Origin: Thermodesulfobacteriota bacterium
Lineage (GTDB): Bacteria > Desulfobacterota_D > UBA1144 > Nemesobacterales > UBA2774
Direction: 5' to 3'
NCBI GenBank assembly: GCA_040754335.1
Contig: JBFMCV010000005.1
Span: forward strand, 124,001 to 188,000
Length of the DNA: 64,000 bases
A program made the translations under genes and the position numbers. The first letter of the stretch is position 1, and every line of letters starts with the position of its first letter. Of this stretch, positions 52,287 through 61,767 are shown in pieces. The notes below the pieces were generated by a model. It made no database searches and was not told where the DNA came from. It saw nothing but the letters and a program-made list of their open reading frames with translations.

Positions 52287-52610
52287 ATGTTTACAGTAAC
52301 TGAAAAAGCTGCTGAAGAGATAAAGAAGCTATTGTCGGAAGAGAACATACCGAACGCTGTTTTGAGGGTCAGGGTCGTACCGGGCGGATGCTCGGGTTTT
52401 TCCTATGAGATGGGATTCGACGACGAGACCGAGGATTCCGACCAGCTGTTCGAAAACGGCGGCGTAAAAGTCGCAATCGACGAGCTCAGCTTTCCTTATC
52501 TCCAGGGCGCGGTACTTGATTACAAGGACGGGCTTAACGGTACGGGATTTTCCATCAATAACCCCAACGCGAAGGGTTCATGCGGGTGCGGGCAGTCCTT
52601 TAACGCTTAA
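52287..52610 (+). CDS. erpA: HesB/IscA-type iron-sulfur cluster insertion protein (ErpA-like)
   Basis: 107 residues, the normal size of A-type carriers. The three cluster-binding Cys are in VVPGGCSGFSYEMGF (Cys35) and GSCGCGQSF (Cys101 and 103). It transfers [4Fe-4S] or [2Fe-2S] clusters to client enzymes; lipoyl synthase and NuoI in this window are plausible clients. GGGAGGCGG precedes the ATG. ErpA versus IscA cannot be separated with confidence; it is not in an isc or suf operon. Confidence 0.92.
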   Translation: MFTVTEKAAEEIKKLLSEENIPNAVLRVRVVPGGCSGFSYEMGFDDETEDSDQLFENGGVKVAIDELSFPYLQGAVLDYKDGLNGTGFSINNPNAKGSCGCGQSFNA

Positions 52611-52631
52611 GAATAAACCACAAAATTAAAG

Positions 52632-52672
52632 GGCCGGAGCTTACGCAGGGTAATTCCGGCCTTTTTCTTTTT
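52632..52672 (+). terminator. Rho-independent terminator after erpA
   Basis: GGCCGGA (52632-52638) pairs with TCCGGCC (52655-52661) around a 16-base loop, followed by TTTTTCTTTTT. Placed 22 bp after the erpA stop. Confidence 0.8.
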
Positions 52673-52752
52673 AAATCTTATTAAAAGAAGACCTTTCAGG
52701 TTATAATAATCCGGTCGTACTTTCCACAAAAAAATAAAGGGGGGATTCCGCT

Positions 52753-53778
52753 ATGAAATTCGGAGTAGGCTACTACAGCCTTCAATCGCCGCCGTTCAAG
52801 CCGAGACCGCACAGAGAGCTATATGCCGAGATGCTTGAAGAAATCAGCATGGCCGACCAGATGGGCTTCGACTCGGCGTGGCTGACGGAGCACCATTTCC
52901 TGAACGACGGCTATTGCCCGTCCCTCCTTGTCACCGCCGCTGCCATCGCTGCCAGGACCAAAAACGTGCGCATCGGAACGGGCGTCCTTCTCATGCCGCT
53001 CCACGACCCGGTACGGGTGGCGGAAGACGCCGCTGTCGTCGACCTCATATCGGGGGGCAGGCTTATACTCGGCCTCGGCCTCGGGTACAGGCCCGAGGAG
53101 TTCGAGGGGTTCGGGAGATCGCTCAGCGAGAGAAGGGGACGCATGGAGGAAAGTATCGAGATACTGAACAGGAGCTGGGGGGACGGCCCCTTTGATTTCG
53201 AAGGAAACTATTACAATCTCGAAAACGTGAACGTAACTCCCAAGCCCGTGCAGAGGCCCATCCCCATCTGGATAGGAGCGTTTACAGAGCCCGCCATAAG
53301 GAGGGCTGCACGGATAGGGGCTCCTCTCTACGTGCCCGCGATAGGAATAATACCGATCGTGAAATACCTCTTCGATATGCACGGCAGGCTTCTCAAAGAG
53401 TACGGAAGGGACCCCGGAGACTTCGAAAAACCCCTCGTCAGGGAAGTCTACATATCCGATCAGAAGAGCGACAAAATCTGGGACAAAATAAAAGAAAACG
53501 TTACGTATACGGCCAAGGGGTATGCGTCCTGGGGCTCCATGGTGGACAGGGAAGGGAACCTGCTTTCCGATCCGGACGACCCGGTCCTTTACGGTATTGC
53601 CAGAGATCAATCGATAATCGGCACTCCCGAAGAATGCACGGAGACGATAAGTCGCTACATGGACGAGCTGCCCGTCGACAACCTCATATGCCGCTTCAAA
53701 TTCCCCGGAATCAGCCACGGGGAAGCCGTGAGGTCCATGAAATTGTTCGTTGAGAAGGTGCTGCCCGCAGTTTCGTGA
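52753..53778 (+). CDS. LLM-class flavin-/F420-dependent oxidoreductase
   Basis: 341 residues of luciferase-like fold and close in style to the gene at 24128: DSAWLTEHHFLNDGYCPSLLVTAA, GTGVLLMPLHDPVRVAEDAAVVD and LGLGLGYRPEEFEGFG. The matching EHHFLxDGYCPS core and C-terminal GTPEECTETISRYMDEL show a paralogous pair. GGGGGG ahead of the ATG. A TATAAT at 52702-52707 may be its -10. Substrate unknown; F420 use is inferred from npdG. Confidence 0.88.
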   Translation: MKFGVGYYSLQSPPFKPRPHRELYAEMLEEISMADQMGFDSAWLTEHHFLNDGYCPSLLVTAAAIAARTKNVRIGTGVLLMPLHDPVRVAEDAAVVDLISGGRLILGLGLGYRPEEFEGFGRSLSERRGRMEESIEILNRSWGDGPFDFEGNYYNLENVNVTPKPVQRPIPIWIGAFTEPAIRRAARIGAPLYVPAIGIIPIVKYLFDMHGRLLKEYGRDPGDFEKPLVREVYISDQKSDKIWDKIKENVTYTAKGYASWGSMVDREGNLLSDPDDPVLYGIARDQSIIGTPEECTETISRYMDELPVDNLICRFKFPGISHGEAVRSMKLFVEKVLPAVS

Positions 53779-53947
53779 GCGGGGTCGAATGCGGAAAAGA
53801 CAAACACTTGCCTCAAGATACGGCATCGATCGACATTTATCGCTTCCGTCGAGCCTTGTATCCAACCGGCTTGTCTATGGTTATAATATCTCCCTTTCAA
53901 GCGCAATAACGGGTAAATTGTTTCATTATTCACGGAGAACGATATAA

Positions 53948-55765
53948 ATGAGCCGTCCTTCGAAGCTGACGTCGATTCACGAGCAGTCGAGATCATACAA
54001 CAAGATAAAATCGAAAGACATAATCGATAACATCTACAGGGACTTCGTCCCTTACTACGATATACCGGATTTTCCCATGCTGATATCAGCGCCCTCGGGC
54101 GCGGTCATAGAGATAGTGGACGACCCCGCCGTAATCGTGGGAACGGCGGTGCTGAATAAGACGAACAGAAAGGTAGCCGTGATAGCGCAGCAAATGCCGT
54201 CGAGCGATGCGGAAAGAGCCAGGCTCAATTACGGGCTCGTGAAAGCGGACGGATACGCCCTGTCGTACAACATGATGAGCTATGCCGAGGATAACGGTCT
54301 CATGCTCCATACATATATCGACACAATAGGCGGCGACCCCTTCGAATATTCCGCCGGGAAGCTCCAGTCGTGGCTCATATCCAACTGCCAGGCAAAGATG
54401 ATATCCCTCAGGACAAAATCTATATCCACGGTCATTGGCAGCGGTGGCAGCGGTGGCGCAATAGCTTTACAGCTCGCGCACAAGAGGTATATGCTTTCCC
54501 GCGCCGAATACTCTGTTATTACCGCAGAAGGCTGCTCGGCCATCCTTTTCAGGAGCGCCGATAAGATAGAGGAGGCCCTAGAGGTCCTCCAGCCCACTTC
54601 CGACTTCATGCTCAAATACGGTATAGTGGATAAAGTCATAAAGGAGCCCTCGCTCGACGGCTCGGATTACAAGAGGAAGGTATTGATCAACATCGAGAAG
54701 ACGATTCTGGCAGGGACGGAAGAGCTGGAAAAATCCGATATAAGGTACCTGCACAACGACCTGGTGAAGAGGATACAGGAGTGCGGAGAGGTGGAAAAAA
54801 GGGAGCACACGTACCATGCCATCACGAGGAGGATCAAGAGCTGGCTCCCGCACTATTCTTTCTCGCGGACCGCGACACCCGAAGTCTCCCATATGCAGAT
54901 CGCGCTTTACGGGGCCGAGCCCCACTTCTGCAACGACGAAAAGGACCAGGACGGAAAAATAGTGAGGGCGGGTTGCCGCAAGCACTTCGCCAAGGAGGAG
55001 TTCCAGAAAAACTACTACGCATGTCCTTACTGCGAGAAGCCTAACCCGTTAGGCTCCCATGACTATATAGACCTCCTCCTCAACACCGATTCCTTCCACG
55101 AGCTCCATGCCGACCTCAGCGTCGACGATATCGATTCGAGGTTCAATTTCCACGACTACAGCGATACGCGCAGGAAGAACGCAGCCCGTATCGATTCGAA
55201 GGATTCGCTCGTAGTAGGGTACGGGGAGATATTCGATCTGCCTGCCGCCGTCGCCGTGAGCGAATTCAGGTTCATGGGCGGCTCCATGGGTGCGGTCTTC
55301 GGTGAAAAAATGAAGCTCATAGCGAACTACGCGATAAGGGAAAACCTGCCTCTAATATGCGTCACAGCCTCGGGAGGGGCCAGGATGCAGGAGGGGACGG
55401 TTGCCCTTTATCAAATGGCGAAGACTATCTCGGCGATATTGAGCCTGAAAGAGGCGGGACTGCCGTTCATCTCCGTCCTCGGCCACCCGACCACAGGGGG
55501 GGCGCTGGCCAGCTATGCCGTCCAGGGGGACTTCATCATTGCGGAGAAGAAGGCGACTGTCGCATTCGCCGGCGACAGGGTGGTGAAGCTGACGAGCGGC
55601 GGAAGAGGGGTTGAGCCGAACACGATGACCTCGGAGTTCTTCTCGAAGAGGGGCGGCATACACCTCGTGACCGAGCGGAGCCAGCTGAAATCCTCTATCG
55701 CGGGCGTACTGAGACTCACCCCCTGGCACAATAAGGAAAAGAGCGGTCAATCGCAGGCAGACTGA
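53948..55765 (+). CDS. accAD: Fused acetyl-CoA carboxylase carboxyltransferase (AccA-AccD, alpha first)
   Basis: 605 residues combining both carboxyltransferase subunits. The N-terminal half is AccA-like: VADDPAVIVGTAVL-type strand, GLVKADGYALSYNMM, IDTIGGDPFEYS, IGSGGSGGAIALQL (163-176) and YSVITAEGCSAILF. The C-terminal half from about 320 is AccD-like, with a Zn-finger region having FCND..GCRKH..CPYC (degenerate spacing), FMGGSMGAVFGEKMK, TASGGARMQEGTVALYQMAK and HPTTGGALASYA. Fusions are known as AccDA in other phyla, mostly beta first; here the order is alpha-beta. It needs AccB and AccC encoded elsewhere. Makes malonyl-CoA. Confidence 0.85.
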   Translation: MSRPSKLTSIHEQSRSYNKIKSKDIIDNIYRDFVPYYDIPDFPMLISAPSGAVIEIVDDPAVIVGTAVLNKTNRKVAVIAQQMPSSDAERARLNYGLVKADGYALSYNMMSYAEDNGLMLHTYIDTIGGDPFEYSAGKLQSWLISNCQAKMISLRTKSISTVIGSGGSGGAIALQLAHKRYMLSRAEYSVITAEGCSAILFRSADKIEEALEVLQPTSDFMLKYGIVDKVIKEPSLDGSDYKRKVLINIEKTILAGTEELEKSDIRYLHNDLVKRIQECGEVEKREHTYHAITRRIKSWLPHYSFSRTATPEVSHMQIALYGAEPHFCNDEKDQDGKIVRAGCRKHFAKEEFQKNYYACPYCEKPNPLGSHDYIDLLLNTDSFHELHADLSVDDIDSRFNFHDYSDTRRKNAARIDSKDSLVVGYGEIFDLPAAVAVSEFRFMGGSMGAVFGEKMKLIANYAIRENLPLICVTASGGARMQEGTVALYQMAKTISAILSLKEAGLPFISVLGHPTTGGALASYAVQGDFIIAEKKATVAFAGDRVVKLTSGGRGVEPNTMTSEFFSKRGGIHLVTERSQLKSSIAGVLRLTPWHNKEKSGQSQAD

Positions 55766-55845
55766 GCTTGAGCGCGCCAATATGGTGATAATGAGCCGCC
55801 GGCATTCGCTGTGCACATTCCCGGCATATTCGATATTATAAATAT

Positions 55846-57726
55846 ATGAAAAGCGACACCGTGACGGAAAACAGGAGTAACGGTAAAAGGGCCGTGATAA
55901 TAGGCGCCGGGCCGGCGGGGCTCACGGCGGCTTACGAGCTCGCAAAAGCGGGAATAGAATCGACGGTCATCGAAAAAGACGGCGTCGTCGGTGGGCTCGC
56001 CAGAACTGTCAATTACCGGGGCTATCGTTTCGATATAGGGGGACACCGCTTTTTCACAAAGGTGCGCGCCGTCGAAAGCATGTGGCAAGAGGTACTGGGG
56101 CAGGATTTTCTCAAAAGAGAAAGGCTTTCGCGTATATACTACAACAACAGGTTTTTTTATTACCCTTTCCGCCTCAGGAACGCGCTATTCGGATTAGGAG
56201 TCTGGAACAGCATGCTTATCGCGGCAAGCTACCTCAAATCCCAGCTGCTGCCCGAGCTGCCCGAGGACACGTTCGATAAATGGGTCTCGAACCGCTTCGG
56301 AAGGCGTCTTTACAGCCTCTTTTTCAAGACCTATACGGAAAAGGTATGGGGTATGCCGTGCAGCGAGATAAGCGCCGAATGGGCGGCCCAGAGGATTAAG
56401 GGTCTCTCCCTTATGCAGGCTATCAAAAACGCCCTCCTTAAAAATAACAGCACCGGGAAGAAAGAGGTCATCAAAACCCTGATTGACAGCTTCGATTACC
56501 CGAGGCTCGGGCCCGGAATGATGTGGGAGGCCGTAGCCGACAAGATCACGCGGGACGGGAGCGAGGTGCTCCTTAATTCGGACGTCAAAAAAATCCACGT
56601 CGTAAGCGGAAGGGTGGAGAAAATCGAAATCAGCGAAAACGGCAAAGAGAGATTCCTTTACGGTACCGATTTCATAAGCAGCATCCCGATAAGGGAGCTC
56701 GTACAGAAGCTCGAGCCCGCGCCGCCTGAGCACGTTATCAACGCCGCAGCCGGTCTCAACTACAGGGACTTCCTTACTGTTTCCCTCGTGATCCGGCAGC
56801 CGGACGTATTTCCCGACAACTGGATATATATACATGAGCCCGGCGTAAAGCTGGGGAGGATACAGAACTTCAAGAACTGGAGCGTGGACATGGTGCCCGA
56901 CCCGGAGAAAACATGTCTCGGGCTGGAATATTTCTGCTTCGAAGGCGACGGGCTCTGGTCTATGAGCGACCGTGAGCTGATAGAGCTCGGAAAGGAGGAG
57001 CTCGAGAAGTTAAACCTCGTGAACGCATCTCTCGTCGAGGACGGCTCAGTCGTCAGGATGCCCAAGGCTTATCCCGTTTACGACGCCGGCTACCGAGAGT
57101 CGCTCAGGACCATACGCGAATACCTGGCCGGCATCACCAACCTCCAGCTCGTAGGACGCAACGGCATGCATAAGTACAACAATCAGGACCATTCCATGCT
57201 GACCGCGATGCTCGCCGCTAGGAATATCCTCGGGGCCGACTACGACCTCTGGAAAGTAAACGCGGAGGAGGAATACCACGAGGAGCTGAGAGACGCCGGA
57301 GAAGGGGATCTTTACGAATTCCGGGAGCTCGCCGTGACGCAGCCGTACGTGCCGGAGCCTATAGCCGCAAGGAGCTCGGCGCTTGATCAGGCGATCATAA
57401 GGGCGTTCGCGCGCCTGGACAAGTTCGCCTTCGCCGTTTCCGTAGGCACGGTGTCCGGGCTTGCCGTCTTTCTCGCTACAATCATTCTCATACTGAAAGG
57501 AGGTCAAGTCGTGGGCCCTACCCTCAACCTCCTCAGCCATTATTTCGCCGGTTACTCGGTAAGCGTCGAAGGCGCTCTCGTCGGATTCGGGTACGCCTTC
57601 TTCTGGGGTTTTATAACAGGTTGGCTGTTCGCGTACTTAAGAAACTTCCTGACGGGTCTTTATATCTTCAGGATAATCAAGGAGAGAGATTACTCGACCT
57701 TCAAGAACTTTATCGATTATATTTAA
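55846..57726 (+). CDS. FAD-dependent oxidoreductase with C-terminal membrane module
   Basis: 626 residues. N-terminal FAD fold VIIGAGPAGLTAAYELAKAG (13-32), then GGLARTVNYRGYRFDIGGHRFFTKV, the UDP-galactopyranose mutase/protoporphyrinogen oxidase-like layout, and GMHKYNNQDHSMLTAMLAA near the FAD at about 440. The C-terminal 100 residues carry two membrane helices (about 535-555 and 583-603) with GPTLNLLSHYFAGYSVSVEGALVGFGY. That tail matches the next small gene, so it is a fused module. Neighbours (exporter, GT2) suggest a sugar-nucleotide or lipid-glycan role. Confidence 0.85.
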   Translation: MKSDTVTENRSNGKRAVIIGAGPAGLTAAYELAKAGIESTVIEKDGVVGGLARTVNYRGYRFDIGGHRFFTKVRAVESMWQEVLGQDFLKRERLSRIYYNNRFFYYPFRLRNALFGLGVWNSMLIAASYLKSQLLPELPEDTFDKWVSNRFGRRLYSLFFKTYTEKVWGMPCSEISAEWAAQRIKGLSLMQAIKNALLKNNSTGKKEVIKTLIDSFDYPRLGPGMMWEAVADKITRDGSEVLLNSDVKKIHVVSGRVEKIEISENGKERFLYGTDFISSIPIRELVQKLEPAPPEHVINAAAGLNYRDFLTVSLVIRQPDVFPDNWIYIHEPGVKLGRIQNFKNWSVDMVPDPEKTCLGLEYFCFEGDGLWSMSDRELIELGKEELEKLNLVNASLVEDGSVVRMPKAYPVYDAGYRESLRTIREYLAGITNLQLVGRNGMHKYNNQDHSMLTAMLAARNILGADYDLWKVNAEEEYHEELRDAGEGDLYEFRELAVTQPYVPEPIAARSSALDQAIIRAFARLDKFAFAVSVGTVSGLAVFLATIILILKGGQVVGPTLNLLSHYFAGYSVSVEGALVGFGYAFFWGFITGWLFAYLRNFLTGLYIFRIIKERDYSTFKNFIDYI

Positions 57727-57737
57727 CGGCGTCTGAT

Positions 57738-58067
57738 ATGAATAACGGCAGAGAGGAAGAGAAACTGCTTCAGGCAGTGGCGATACTTAACGCGAAGGTG
57801 CTGGGATTGATCCTCGGCATCATACTGGGGCTCGTCATATTCATAGCCACGAACTGGCTCGTGCTCAAAGGACCCCAGCCAGGCCCCTCGGGACAATATG
57901 TCCTGGGCCCTCATCTCCAGCTCCTGAGCCAGTTTTTTATAGGCTACAGGGTATCGTTCCTCGGAAGCATCATCGGGTTTATATACGGATTCGCAGCCGG
58001 CACGATATGCGGTGCCCTTATAGGATGGATATATAACCGTATCGCGCTCTTGAGGCAAAAGTGCTAA
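57738..58067 (+). CDS. Small membrane protein homologous to the preceding protein's tail
   Basis: 109 residues, two membrane helices (about 19-41 and 79-101). The loop GPHLQLLSQFFIGYRVSFLGSIIGFIYGFAAG aligns with GPTLNLLSHYFAGYSVSVEGALVGFGYAFFWG of the FAD oxidoreductase. Both share a conserved GPxLxLLSxxFxGYxVSxxGxxxGFxY core. It likely forms the same membrane module, perhaps as a hetero-partner. 11 bp after the oxidoreductase; no known family recognised. Confidence 0.8.
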   Translation: MNNGREEEKLLQAVAILNAKVLGLILGIILGLVIFIATNWLVLKGPQPGPSGQYVLGPHLQLLSQFFIGYRVSFLGSIIGFIYGFAAGTICGALIGWIYNRIALLRQKC

Positions 58068-58197
58068 CGGCGCTTCATCAGTCACCTGACGGAAACGATC
58101 CGCTCCAAGCCCTCCGAAAACTGGTAAAATTCTTAGAATTTTGAGTAAAATATCATCTCATCCGCGTTAAAGATATCCGCAGGGGAGATATGCAAAA

Positions 58198-59994
58198 TTG
58201 ACGGATCAAAGAAGGCTCAAAAAGAAATTCGTGCTCGGCTTGCTGAGTCCGTATAAAAAATACATCGCCCTGCTCATGGTATTGTCGTTTTTTGCGGCCG
58301 CTTTGGACGGAATTTCCATCGGCATGCTGGTCCCGCTTCTAAGCGGCATCCAGCAGATAAAAAATTACAGCCAGCTCCCGGAAGTCCTGCAGTCGGTGAT
58401 CAAAATCTTCTCCGGTTACACGATAGAAAAACAGATACTCCTCTCCCTCATACTGGTGGTGCTGGCGCTGGTGCTGAAAAATCTCGTATCGGCCGTTTAT
58501 TACTACCTCACATACTGGCTCACCGCGAGATTGAGCGAAAATCTCAGGCTGCGAATAACGGAAACGCTTATGGCCGTCGGCATCGGGTTCTACAACAACA
58601 AAAAAACAGGCGAGCTCGTCGAAAACATTATATATAACACCATACTCACCGAGGAGATGATCAGAAAAACGAGCGAGATGATCAACAACGTATTGTCCTT
58701 CATTCTGCTGCTCGCCCTCCTCGTCATTTTCTCATGGAAGCTTACGGCGGTTACTATAGTGCTTTCCGCAATCATCGCGTTCGGCGTTTCCATATACATC
58801 AAAAAAATATCCTTCTACGGACTCAAGCTCATCGACAGCGGAAGGGAGCTTACGGCATCGCTTCAGGAGAACCTGACCGGCATCTACGTCATAAAATCGT
58901 TCACAAAGGAAAAAGAACAGACGCTAAAGCTGAAAGCCCAGATCGAAAAGCACGCGGTCAATCAGCTGAATCTAAACTTTTCGACGTTCATGGTCCACGT
59001 AGTTACCGAGGCGCTTGGGGTCATTGCAATAGCCGTACTGTTCCTCATTGCGATCAAGGGCTCGGATATGGATTACAGGCTCGTTCTTACGCAGATGCTG
59101 CCCTTCATATATATACTCGCACGCATCATCCCGGTGATCAAACAGATAAACCAGGCGAGAGGGGTCGTGGTAAGCAGGCTCCCGGCATTAGACGCCGTCT
59201 ACGACCTCGCAAAGCTCGACAACAAGCCCGTACTCAGGGACGGCGACAAGGTTTATTCAGGCCTCAAGAGGGGCATCAGGTTCGAGTCCGTCACGTTCTC
59301 ATACGGCGAAGGAGAAAAAGCGGCTCTGACCGACGCAGGTTTTTATATACCGAAGGGCAAAACGACCGCGATCGTAGGCAAATCGGGGGCGGGCAAGTCC
59401 ACGATAATCAACCTGCTGCTGAGGTTCTACGACCCGCAGAGAGGAGACATATTTATAGACGACGAACCCCTCAGAAACTTAAAGGTCGAATCGTACCGCC
59501 GCCATATAGGCATAGTCAGCCAGGATACGTTCATATTCAACGACACGGTCAGGAACAACATCGCTTTCGGTCTCACAGGCGAGCCGTCGGACGAGATAAT
59601 CGTCGACGCCGCGAAGAGAGCGGGCGCCGACGAATTCATATCCGGGCTGCAGCAGGGCTACGACACTATACTGGGAGAAAGGGGCATCAGGCTCTCGGGG
59701 GGCGAGCGCCAGAGGATATCGATCGCGAGGGCAATATTGAAAAACCCGGAGATACTCATCCTGGACGAAGCGACCAGCTCTCTCGATACGCGTACCGAGG
59801 AGCTCATCCACCAGGCGATCACCGACCTCAGCAGGAACAGGACGGTCGTGATAATCGCCCACAGGCTTTCGACGATAAAGAACGCGGACCAGCTGATAGT
59901 GCTGAGGGACGGCAGGGTATCGGAGACGGGGTCTGAAACGGAGCTGATGGAGAAGAGAGGCGAATACTACGAGCTCGCCACCTCGGGCAAATGA
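58198..59994 (+). CDS. MsbA-type ABC exporter (half-transporter)
   Basis: 598 residues, six-helix permease domain (about 1-320) fused to an ABC ATPase. Walker A GKSGAGKST, Q-loop GIVSQDTFIFNDT, signature LSGGERQRIS, Walker B ILILDEATSSLD and switch His in IIAHRLS. TTG start with AGGGGAG 10 bases ahead. Likely exports a lipid-linked glycan or lipid, judging from its GT2 and FAD-enzyme neighbours. The 130-bp space to the preceding gene holds no other gene. Confidence 0.92.
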   Translation: MTDQRRLKKKFVLGLLSPYKKYIALLMVLSFFAAALDGISIGMLVPLLSGIQQIKNYSQLPEVLQSVIKIFSGYTIEKQILLSLILVVLALVLKNLVSAVYYYLTYWLTARLSENLRLRITETLMAVGIGFYNNKKTGELVENIIYNTILTEEMIRKTSEMINNVLSFILLLALLVIFSWKLTAVTIVLSAIIAFGVSIYIKKISFYGLKLIDSGRELTASLQENLTGIYVIKSFTKEKEQTLKLKAQIEKHAVNQLNLNFSTFMVHVVTEALGVIAIAVLFLIAIKGSDMDYRLVLTQMLPFIYILARIIPVIKQINQARGVVVSRLPALDAVYDLAKLDNKPVLRDGDKVYSGLKRGIRFESVTFSYGEGEKAALTDAGFYIPKGKTTAIVGKSGAGKSTIINLLLRFYDPQRGDIFIDDEPLRNLKVESYRRHIGIVSQDTFIFNDTVRNNIAFGLTGEPSDEIIVDAAKRAGADEFISGLQQGYDTILGERGIRLSGGERQRISIARAILKNPEILILDEATSSLDTRTEELIHQAITDLSRNRTVVIIAHRLSTIKNADQLIVLRDGRVSETGSETELMEKRGEYYELATSGK

Positions 59995-60051
59995 CCGCGA
60001 AACAATGAGCCCGGGGACAAGGTAGTCGTAGTTAATATTAAACGGCGAAAC

Positions 60052-61068
60052 ATGAATTCGGCGAATCCTTTTATCTCGGTGATAATCCCCGTGCACAACG
60101 GCAGCGGATATATCGATCAGTGTCTCGGGGCGCTCGGAAAGTCCCGGTACAGGTCCTTTGAAACGATTGTCGTCGACGACGCATCGACCGATAACACCCG
60201 GGAATTATGCAGGGAACTCGGCGTTACGGTTATCGTGCTCGATCGGCAGTCGGGACCGGCGGCGGCGCGGAACGAGGGAGCGAAGAGGGCGTCGGGGGAA
60301 ATAGTCCTGTTCATAGATGCTGACGTAGTCGTGACCGAGAATACGCTCGGGCAGTTCGCGGAGCTTTTCGCAGACGACCCCGGCATATCCGCCGCCTTCG
60401 GGTCATACGACGACAGCCCCAGCGCCCCCGATTTCATTTCACAGTACAGGAACCTGCTCCACCACTTCGTACACCAGAGGTCGTCAGGAGACGCGTGGAC
60501 GTTCTGGGCCGGATGCGGCGCCGTGAGGCGGAGCGTATTTTCGGAGTTCGGCGGGTTCGATGAGAAGAGGTTCCAACTCCCTTCGATCGAGGATATAGAG
60601 CTCGGCTACAGGCTGAAGGACAAAGGCTATAGAATAGCGCTCGACAAGAATATCCAGGTAAAGCACTTGAAACACTGGCAGTTGCTCTCGGTAGTCAGGA
60701 CCGACATTTTCAACCGCGCCGTGCCGTGGTCGAATCTGATACTCGAAACAAAAACGATGCCCAGGGATATGAACCTCAGCATCCGTGACAGGGTCAGCAC
60801 CGCCCTCACCGGATTACTGTTCATTAGCACGATCATACTCGTACTGGACGTTATCGGTATTTTCCGCGCGGTGCTGTTAGCCAGGATCGCCCTGTTTGCG
60901 CTGATTATCTCGGCAGCGCTCCTCATACTCAACAAGGACCTTTACGGATTTTTTCTTAAAAAGAGGGGGCTCGGATTCACCCTCCTCGCTATACCGATGC
61001 ACCTTTTTTATTACCTCTACTCAGGCGCATCATTCGCCATATGCTGGATAAAAAAGAAGATTTCCTGA
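60052..61068 (+). CDS. Family 2 glycosyltransferase with C-terminal membrane helices
   Basis: 338 residues. GT-A domain with ISVIIPVHNGSGYIDQCL, IVVDDASTDNT and the metal/nucleotide site IDADVVVTENT (about 88-98), FGGFDEKRFQLPSIEDIELGYRLKD as acceptor-region motif (catalytic ED near 183). Two or three membrane helices near 255-330. Probably adds a sugar to an envelope glycan or polyprenyl lipid. 57 bp after the exporter gene; last plus-strand gene of this block. Confidence 0.9.
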   Translation: MNSANPFISVIIPVHNGSGYIDQCLGALGKSRYRSFETIVVDDASTDNTRELCRELGVTVIVLDRQSGPAAARNEGAKRASGEIVLFIDADVVVTENTLGQFAELFADDPGISAAFGSYDDSPSAPDFISQYRNLLHHFVHQRSSGDAWTFWAGCGAVRRSVFSEFGGFDEKRFQLPSIEDIELGYRLKDKGYRIALDKNIQVKHLKHWQLLSVVRTDIFNRAVPWSNLILETKTMPRDMNLSIRDRVSTALTGLLFISTIILVLDVIGIFRAVLLARIALFALIISAALLILNKDLYGFFLKKRGLGFTLLAIPMHLFYYLYSGASFAICWIKKKIS

Positions 61069-61092
61069 AAAATTTAGGGGGGAGCTGAAAAT

Positions 61093-61689
61093 TCAGGACC
61101 GGGAGGAAGTATAGGTACCGGTGAGCTTTTTTACGTTCTCCACTTCTTCGGGCTTATCCAGTATCTCGCCCTTGCCCATCTCGTACAGGAAGTTGGCGTT
61201 GTCCCTGGGGGCGTGGCTCCTCACGTTGGGATCGAAGAAGACCTCTTTCGTGTGCACGAGCCCTGCCCTGTTGTATGAAGCGAGCTCGTACTTCATGCCC
61301 ATCCTGAGGGCGTCGCAGGGGCACGCCTCGACGCAGAAGCCGCAGAATACGCACCTCATGAAGTCGATGTTATAGACCTTCGGCCTACGCTCAATACCGT
61401 AATCGTCAGCAGGCTCGGCCACGATCGATATCGCCTGAGTAGGGCACGCGACCTCGCAGAGCTTGCACGCTACGCATCTAATCTCGCCGTCATCGTCAGC
61501 GGGCATCACGTGGATGCCCCTGTACCTGGGAGGGAGCTCCTTTACCTCTTCCGGGTACTGTACCGTAATGGGCTTAAAATGTATAAGATGCTTGAGCGTG
61601 ATAACAAGCCCCCCGATGATCTGCGGGAGGTAGAGCTTCTCGTACCACGTAAGCTCCGGATGTTTCAGCACTTTTATCTCTATCGCCAT
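61093..61689 (-). CDS. nuoI: NADH-quinone oxidoreductase subunit I (NuoI-like ferredoxin)
   Basis: 198 residues. Two 4Fe-4S motifs, CVACKLCEVACPTQAIS and CVFCGFCVEACPCDALR, and a NuoI N-terminus (ITLKHLIHFKPITVQYPEEVKELPPRYRG). The IxxxP and YDIGIER-like linker YGIERRPKVYNIDFMRC also fits. Complex I subunit I carries clusters N6a and N6b. No other nuo gene is adjacent, so it is isolated; the strict NuoI sequence favours a genuine complex I subunit encoded apart from the rest. Confidence 0.9.
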   Translation of the reverse strand: MAIEIKVLKHPELTWYEKLYLPQIIGGLVITLKHLIHFKPITVQYPEEVKELPPRYRGIHVMPADDDGEIRCVACKLCEVACPTQAISIVAEPADDYGIERRPKVYNIDFMRCVFCGFCVEACPCDALRMGMKYELASYNRAGLVHTKEVFFDPNVRSHAPRDNANFLYEMGKGEILDKPEEVENVKKLTGTYTSSRS

Positions 61690-61767
61690 GCACGCCTTCC
61701 TGTCCTTGCCTGCATATAACTTATAACATAAATCGGCGGTTTTTAAAGCCGCGCCCGGAGGAGGACG

